Of a stretch of DNA of 11,381 nt, positions 7,233-11,381 are shown piece after piece (the stretch's first letter is position 1; the number at the start of each line of letters is the position of its first letter). The position numbers and the translations under genes were made by a program. This DNA comes from Desulfuromusa sp. (GTDB lineage Bacteria > Desulfobacterota > Desulfuromonadia > Desulfuromonadales > Geopsychrobacteraceae), in NCBI GenBank assembly GCA_029934755.1, contig JAOZLQ010000066.1, positions 1 through 11,381 of the forward strand, read 5' to 3'. The notes beneath the pieces were generated by a model, which was given only the letters and a program-made list of their open reading frames with translations, made no database searches and was not told the origin of the DNA.

Positions 7233-8315
7233 ATGTTTAGATTTTTCATGTTACTGGTAATATTACTGAGTTGGTCTTTCCTGAGTCCATCTTTCCTCTT
7301 TGCTCAAGATTCGCGCAGCAACAAAACACTTATTGTGGGCACAAAAATAGCCCCGCCCTTTGCCATGAAAGCAGAAGATGGCCATTGGGAGGGAATAAGT
7401 ATCGAACTTTGGGACAGAATTGCCCAAAAGCTGGATATCAATTATGAATGGCAGGAACATAACCTAAAATCCTTGTTGAGTGGCATCAGTGATACATCTC
7501 TGGATGCTGGGATTGCTGCGATTACGATTACTTCTGAACGTGAAAAACACTTCGATTTCAGCCACTCCTATTACTCAACTGGTCTGAGTATTGCTGTACC
7601 AACAGATACAAATAACGGTTGGTTGAATGTATTAAAAGGAATCTTTTCAAAACGAATGCTCATTATCGTTTTGATGCTTGCAGCGGTGCTTTTCTTGGTC
7701 GGTACGCTAGCATGGTTTCTTGAACGAAAAAAAAATCCAGAACACTTTAGCCCTCATCCACTTGCAGGGATAGCAGATGGCTTTTGGTGGGCTGCTGTCA
7801 CCATGACCACGGTTGGCTATGGTGATATGGCGCCAAAGAGTCTAGGAGGACGAATTGTTGCGCTCTTTTGGATGTTTTCCTCACTGCTCCTGTTATCCGG
7901 TATCATTGCAGGAATTGCTACGACGCTTACCCTGAGCAAGATTCAGCCACTCATCTCTGGGCCAGAAGATTTAGCCAGAGTTCGAGTTGCCAGTATAGAT
8001 AAATCTACAAGTGCCTATTACCTGAAAGACCACCATATAAAAAGTCGTTACTATGCTTCGGTCTTAAATGGATTGGATGCAATCAAACAGGGCAAGGTTA
8101 ATGCTATGGTCTATGATGCCCCACTCTTGGTTCACCTGATCAAAAATCATTTTGAGGGGGATTTAGAAGTTCTGCAGAGCCGCTTTGAACTTCAAGATTA
8201 TGGAATTGCTTTTCCTGAAAATAGTAATTTGAGGGAATCGGTTAATCGCGTTATGTTGGATATTATCCACGAACCGGAGTGGCAGGACATACTGAAAACA
8301 TATCTCGGTGATTAG
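7233..8315 (+). CDS. Prokaryotic glutamate-receptor-like K+ channel (GluR0 type)
   Basis: A 360-residue inner-membrane ligand-gated channel with the GluR0 layout. Signal peptide at 1-24 (hydrophobic core, cleavage near LFA|QD); first part of a periplasmic amino-acid-binding domain at about 31-128; membrane helix at about 142-162; pore helix and filter at about 183-198, with the potassium filter TVGYGD at 193-198; second membrane helix at about 207-233; second binding lobe at about 240-360. Residues that hold an amino-acid ligand in this superfamily can be placed: Thr98 and Arg103 (five apart, as in iGluRs, for the alpha-carboxylate), Ser258/Thr259, and Asp295 in VYDAP for the alpha-amino group. 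No N-terminal domain and no third membrane helix, as in GluR0. Expected to pass K+ when an amino acid binds outside; the ligand is unknown. A plain ABC-type binding protein is excluded by the pore. Confidence 0.92.
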   Translation: MFRFFMLLVILLSWSFLSPSFLFAQDSRSNKTLIVGTKIAPPFAMKAEDGHWEGISIELWDRIAQKLDINYEWQEHNLKSLLSGISDTSLDAGIAAITITSEREKHFDFSHSYYSTGLSIAVPTDTNNGWLNVLKGIFSKRMLIIVLMLAAVLFLVGTLAWFLERKKNPEHFSPHPLAGIADGFWWAAVTMTTVGYGDMAPKSLGGRIVALFWMFSSLLLLSGIIAGIATTLTLSKIQPLISGPEDLARVRVASIDKSTSAYYLKDHHIKSRYYASVLNGLDAIKQGKVNAMVYDAPLLVHLIKNHFEGDLEVLQSRFELQDYGIAFPENSNLRESVNRVMLDIIHEPEWQDILKTYLGD

Positions 8316-8324
8316 GTGGAACAT

Positions 8325-8354
8325 CCGGGGATGTGCCTTCAGGCCTGTCCCCGG
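8325..8354. other. GC-rich hairpin between convergent genes
   Basis: CCGGGGA (8325-8331) pairs exactly with TCCCCGG (8348-8354), and GCC/GGC around TTCA forms an inner stem. It begins 9 bases after the channel stop codon and precedes, in the opposite sense, the end of the yaiI-like gene. No T-run follows on either strand, so it is not a standard intrinsic terminator. It could stabilise mRNA 3' ends or act with Rho. Confidence 0.5.
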
Positions 8355-8389
8355 AAAACTGGTAAACAAAATATGAATTCAATTTCCAA

Positions 8390-8836
8390 TCAGCCATAAT
8401 GAGCAAGGAAACGATCCAGTTCATTGGCAAACTTCTGTTTATCCTTAGCACTGTAAGCAGTTGGCCCCCCAGTCTCAACGCCACTGCTACGTAAATCATC
8501 CATAAAATTGCGCACCGACAATCGCTCGCGAATATTATCCTCACTAAAAAATATACCGCGTGGATCCAACGCGTGGCCACCTTTGCCAATCGTCTCAGCT
8601 GCCAAAGGAATATCTGCTGTCACAACCAGATCCCCCTTCTCCAATAACCGGATAATTTCCTGATCTGCGACATCAGCTCCCGCCCCAACCTGAATTGAGC
8701 AAATCCAACGTGAAGCAGGATGTCCCAGTGAACGGTTGGCAACTAGAGTCAATATAAGCTTTTTTCGATCTGCAACCCGATAAAGCAGCTCCTTAATCGC
8801 CCGGGGGCAAGCATCAGCATCAATCCAAATTTTCAC
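8390..8836 (-). CDS. yaiI: UPF0178 family protein (YaiI/YqxD, DUF188)
   Basis: A 148-residue cytoplasmic protein of the conserved UPF0178 family, which has a PIN/NYN-like nuclease fold by family-level prediction but no settled function. The family hallmarks are visible: MKIWIDADACP at 1-11 with the acidic pair Asp6/Asp8, the second acidic segment DLVVTADIPLAAE at 69-81, a conserved DPRG at 91-94, and near the C terminus TGGPTAYSAKDKQKFANELD. The length is typical. It starts with GTG at 8836, supported by GAGGT about 7 bases upstream. It converges on the channel gene and diverges from the ACT-domain gene. The acidic residues could bind a metal ion; nuclease activity is inference only. Confidence 0.93.
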   Translation of the reverse strand: MKIWIDADACPRAIKELLYRVADRKKLILTLVANRSLGHPASRWICSIQVGAGADVADQEIIRLLEKGDLVVTADIPLAAETIGKGGHALDPRGIFFSEDNIRERLSVRNFMDDLRSSGVETGGPTAYSAKDKQKFANELDRFLAHYG

Positions 8837-8851
8837 TTATGACCTCTTTTT

Positions 8852-8879
8852 TTGGTTAGCTATATCGCGGGGCTATCAT
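8852..8879 (+). promoter_or_regulatory. candidate promoter for the ACT-domain gene
   Basis: TTGGTT (8852-8857), a 16-base spacer and TATCAT (8874-8879, five of six -10 positions). It lies in the 108-base divergent gap and would give a leader of about 60 bases. The -35 match is weak. Confidence 0.35.
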
Positions 8880-8944
8880 TCTTTTATTTTTTTCTAATCT
8901 GTGTTTAAATATACCTCAATGATCCACCGACAGGAGGAAAGACC

Positions 8945-9475
8945 ATGGGAAACCACTATATCATGACCGCATTCGGCAAAGACCGTGCTGGAATTGTTGC
9001 CGATGTAACTCGACTACTTTACGAAAATGACTGTAACCTAGAAGACACAACCATGTCGACGTTAGCAGATGAGTTCGCCTTGAATCTGCTGTTTTCAAGT
9101 CAATCACCAAATATTGAGGAACAACTCACCAAAGAATGTCGGCGTCTGGAGCTGGATAAGAACATTTCTGCCTTCGTGCGACCACTGCAGCCACAACAGA
9201 ATAAAAAGCAGCAAAGCTATAAAACTTGTACCCTGCATATCGAAGGGTTGGATCAGGCGGGTATCGTTTATAAAACCAGTCAATTTTTAGCCGATCACCA
9301 GCTTAATATTGTACAGCTTGATTCCACAGCCAGCGCATCGCCACAAAGTGGGGCAACAATCTATACGATGTCAATCCACATTCAGGTACCGGAAGAAATA
9401 CTTTTTGATCAACTGGAAGAAGAATTATCCGCTGTTGCTGATGAATTGAATGTTGATATCACCATCGCACGTTAA
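8945..9475 (+). CDS. Double ACT-domain regulatory protein, GcvR-like
   Basis: A 176-residue cytoplasmic protein made of two ACT domains, at about 4-80 and 93-176, joined by a short Gln/Lys-rich linker. Each begins with the same pattern, a small-molecule-binding loop after the first strand: GKDRAGIV at 11-18 and GLDQAGIV at 101-108. ACT domains usually bind amino acids. This layout is that of GcvR, the protein that restrains GcvA at the glycine cleavage operon in enterobacteria, and of related proteins in many other bacteria. No glycine cleavage gene or gcvA is present here, so the partner is unknown and I leave the symbol empty. The start is firm: AGGAGG at 8932-8937, seven bases before ATG. 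It is monocistronic, with a hairpin following. Confidence 0.88.
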   Translation: MGNHYIMTAFGKDRAGIVADVTRLLYENDCNLEDTTMSTLADEFALNLLFSSQSPNIEEQLTKECRRLELDKNISAFVRPLQPQQNKKQQSYKTCTLHIEGLDQAGIVYKTSQFLADHQLNIVQLDSTASASPQSGATIYTMSIHIQVPEEILFDQLEEELSAVADELNVDITIAR

Positions 9476-9498
9476 ACTTGATCGCATGTAAAATGCCA

Positions 9499-9530
9499 AA
9501 AGGGCTGCGACTATATGAGTACAGCCCTTT
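9499..9530 (+). terminator. Probable terminator after the ACT-domain gene
   Basis: AAAGGGCTG (9499-9507) pairs exactly with CAGCCCTTT (9522-9530). ACT/AGT can pair inside the loop. The stem ends in TTT and is followed by an A/T-rich CATATTATG rather than a clean T-run, so termination may be partial. It lies between the ACT gene and uppP. The A-run on the other side could also serve the opposite strand, but no gene converges here. Confidence 0.7.
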
Positions 9531-9586
9531 CATATTATGTCTTAAATGCTTAACAACCAATAAAATTAATCATCTGGATAAAAACT

Positions 9587-10579
9587 ATGCTCCACAGAAG
9601 CGCCCTTGTTGCTTGCTTACTTATCTTTTTCAGTTTTATTTTTGCAACTAGCAATAGTATTGCGGCACCAGACACTGTTCACACACTCAACCCGAGTGAA
9701 TCGAAAAAAAAGGTGCTGACTTTGGGGCAGGCAACTATTCTGGGAGTCGTAGAGGGTTTAACAGAATACCTGCCTGTCAGCTCCACCGGTCACTTGCTAT
9801 TAGCAGAGAGAATTTTGGACATAGGTGGCAACCAATCTGCTTCAGCCGAACAAAAAGCACGGACCAAGGAAGCAACCGATGCATACACTATCTGTATTCA
9901 GATCGGTGCCATCATTGCGGTATTGGGGTTATATTTCCGCAGAGTTAAACAGATGCTGCGTGGTCTGTTCGGAAAAGATGCCGAAGGGCGACATCTGTTA
10001 ATCAATGTTATTGCCGGTTTTGTTCCTGCGGCAATCATCGGGCTACTTTTCAACAAATTGATCAAATCCTATCTGTTTGGCACTTGGCCGGTCATTGTGG
10101 CATGGTTTGTTGGTGGGGTGGCAATTCTCGTGGTGAATCGGTGGAATCAAAGAAAAGGTGGTCGGATTGCCCACAGCGGTGGTTCGATTATCGACCTCTC
10201 CTGGCAAATGGCTCTTGTCATCGGCGTGATTCAGTGTATCGCCATGTGGCCCGGAGTCAGTCGCAGCCTGGTGACTATTGTCGGTGGCCTGCTAGTTGGG
10301 TTGTCCCTGTCAGCGGCAGTAGAATTCAGTTTTTTACTCGGCTTGATTACTCTTAGTGCTGCCACAGGTTACGATGCTTTGAAACATGGTCAGGTCATGT
10401 TACAGACCTTTGATGTGTTATCTCTTGCTGTCGGTGTCATCTTTGCTTTTATTTCAGCTATCCTTTCGGTCAAGTGGATGGTCGGCTACTTGAACCGCCA
10501 CGGTTTGGCTATCTTCGGTTATTACCGGGTTGCATTAGCACTGGTTGCAGGAACATTATTGATGACCGGAATATTGTGA
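9587..10579 (+). CDS. uppP: Undecaprenyl-diphosphatase (UppP/BacA) with N-terminal extension
   Basis: An inner-membrane phosphatase that converts undecaprenyl diphosphate to undecaprenyl phosphate. It recycles the lipid carrier for peptidoglycan and other envelope polymers, and its overproduction gives bacitracin resistance. Both catalytic signatures are intact: EGLTEYLPVSSTGH at 56-69 (Glu56, Glu60, Ser65-66, His69) and PGVSRS at 222-227 with Arg226. Several hydrophobic helices follow. The protein has 330 residues against about 265-290 usually. The excess includes residues 1-27, which look like a Sec signal peptide (basic start, hydrophobic core, SIAA|PD cleavage site), a hydrophilic linker to about 44, and a longer loop at about 80-97. 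A weak GGA lies 8 bases before ATG 9587. No later methionine precedes the core at about residue 45, so the extension seems real. Confidence 0.95.
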   Translation: MLHRSALVACLLIFFSFIFATSNSIAAPDTVHTLNPSESKKKVLTLGQATILGVVEGLTEYLPVSSTGHLLLAERILDIGGNQSASAEQKARTKEATDAYTICIQIGAIIAVLGLYFRRVKQMLRGLFGKDAEGRHLLINVIAGFVPAAIIGLLFNKLIKSYLFGTWPVIVAWFVGGVAILVVNRWNQRKGGRIAHSGGSIIDLSWQMALVIGVIQCIAMWPGVSRSLVTIVGGLLVGLSLSAAVEFSFLLGLITLSAATGYDALKHGQVMLQTFDVLSLAVGVIFAFISAILSVKWMVGYLNRHGLAIFGYYRVALALVAGTLLMTGIL

Positions 10580-10612
10580 TCAATCCACAAAACTTGATGT
10601 CTTGGACACACT

Positions 10613-11101
10613 ATGAAAATTCTGTTTCTTCACGGGCTTGAATCGGGGCCACATGGCAGCAAATATCAAGCACTCAAAGAAATTTTTGATGAAGTTATTG
10701 CACCAGACTGTTCCGGGATAAAAGATGAAATTGAACGTCTGAAAATTATTCAAAGAGAAATCCGTCATGAAGATGGACAATTTCTTGTTGTCGGTTCAAG
10801 CATGGGCGGTCTGATGGCACTATTGCTACAAAAGGCACAGCCGGAACGGGTTGCTGGACTGGTTCTCTGTGCTCCAGCAATCCATCGCCCGGCTGCTGGA
10901 AAGCTTGATCTGAATAATCTCCCCCCAACAATTGTTATTCACGGAACCCGTGACGATGTGGTGCCAGTGGAGGCCAGCCAGCCCTTTGGGAATCGTCTGA
11001 TAAAAGTTGACGATGACCATCGCCTGAGCAACAGTAAAAAGGAAATTCTACAAGCGGTCTTTGATATAAAATTGGGACTTCTAAACTACAAAAAAAAATG
11101 A
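10613..11101 (+). CDS. Small alpha/beta hydrolase (probable esterase)
   Basis: A 162-residue soluble alpha/beta hydrolase of the small YqiA/YcfP-like kind. A complete catalytic triad can be placed. The nucleophile Ser63 is in the elbow GSSMGG (61-66), the acid Asp114 in HGTRDDVVP (110-118), and His136 in DDDHRLS. The N-terminal LFLHGLESGPHGSK carries the oxyanion-hole HG. No signal peptide is seen, so the protein is cytoplasmic. The substrate is unknown; an ester or thioester is a family-level guess. The start lies 33 bases after uppP on the same strand, so co-transcription is possible. The Shine-Dalgarno is weak (TTGGACA). The gene ends in a run of nine A bases encoding three lysines directly before TGA. 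Confidence 0.85.
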   Translation: MKILFLHGLESGPHGSKYQALKEIFDEVIAPDCSGIKDEIERLKIIQREIRHEDGQFLVVGSSMGGLMALLLQKAQPERVAGLVLCAPAIHRPAAGKLDLNNLPPTIVIHGTRDDVVPVEASQPFGNRLIKVDDDHRLSNSKKEILQAVFDIKLGLLNYKKK

Positions 11102-11140
11102 GGATTCGGTCAATTTGACAAGGGAATAGAAATCACCGAC

Positions 11141-11381
11141 TCAGGATAAAATCTGATAAGGAGCTGTCGTATAACTGCGAAATTGCAAGGTGTCATGAAC
11201 ATTCAACAAGGCTTCAATTCGATCACGATTAACGGGATGAGAAACCCGCCCTAAAACTTCTGCTTCGGCACACCATTCTACACCGGGGGTTTCATCGCTC
11301 GGAGTTAATTCGCCAGAAGCATAGTGGGCAGAAAAACAGAAAATAAGTGTCGCGGGAAAAGAAACTTTGGACCAGACAACT
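11141..11381 (-). CDS. C-terminal part of a probable Nudix hydrolase (cut by window edge)
   Basis: On the minus strand an open frame enters at the window edge and runs 79 codons to TGA at 11143-11141. The translation contains LIFCFSAHYASGELTPSDETPGVEW (in two parts), then AEAEVLGRVSHPVNRDRIEALL. The order strand, SGxLxPSDE, veW, then a helix with P..RI..LL is the usual C-terminal half of Nudix enzymes after the Nudix box. The box itself (GX5EX7REUXEEXGU) would lie outside the window, so the call rests on the downstream pattern only. The gene converges on the alpha/beta hydrolase with a 39-base gap. Confidence 0.6.
   Translation of the reverse strand, partial: VVWSKVSFPATLIFCFSAHYASGELTPSDETPGVEWCAEAEVLGRVSHPVNRDRIEALLNVHDTLQFRSYTTAPYQILS

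Noticed and set aside
8263..8589. Minus-strand 108-codon open frame across the channel/yaiI boundary.
   Set aside because: It overlaps two well-supported genes in another frame and has no recognisable domain or ribosome binding site.

Overview
The window looks like ordinary chromosome of a Gram-negative bacterium of moderate GC content. The gene set (HisZ-type regulatory subunit next to PurA, a selenium-dependent tRNA-modifying enzyme, a double-ACT GcvR-like protein, a glutamate-receptor-like potassium channel) fits best with the Desulfuromonadales/Geobacter side of the former Deltaproteobacteria. That assignment is an inference from gene content and was not tested by a search.

Left part (about 1-5540): everything is on the minus strand. 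Read in the direction of transcription, selU (tRNA 2-selenouridine synthase) is followed after a few bases by pepA (leucyl aminopeptidase). After a gap of about 200 bases with a candidate promoter come hisZ (ATP phosphoribosyltransferase regulatory subunit) and purA (adenylosuccinate synthase). Last is a tRNA-Lys(UUU) gene cut by the window edge, with its own good promoter just after the purA stop. hisZ and purA are both in purine/histidine metabolism. tRNA-Lys(UUU) belongs to the set of tRNAs whose wobble uridine SelU modifies.

Centre (5630-8354): on the plus strand lie an initiator tRNA-fMet with promoter and terminator, then a shikimate-kinase-like P-loop kinase whose substrate motif departs from true shikimate kinase. 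A 131-base MITE-like element with imperfect terminal inverted repeats and a 4-base flanking duplication follows. It sits upstream of a two-gene unit: a small TPR protein and a GluR0-type channel (periplasmic amino-acid-binding lobes split around a K+ pore with a TVGYGD filter). This pair is the most interesting content of the window.

Right part (8390-11381): a UPF0178/YaiI protein on the minus strand, a two-ACT-domain GcvR-like protein with a strong ribosome binding site, and an undecaprenyl-diphosphatase (UppP/BacA) carrying an unusual signal-peptide-like N-terminal extension. Then come a small alpha/beta hydrolase and, at the very edge on the minus strand, the C-terminal 79 residues of a probable Nudix hydrolase. 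I see no CRISPR array, integrase, phage genes or complete insertion sequence, and no multi-gene defence system. The novelty candidates are individual genes and the repeat element, not a large island.
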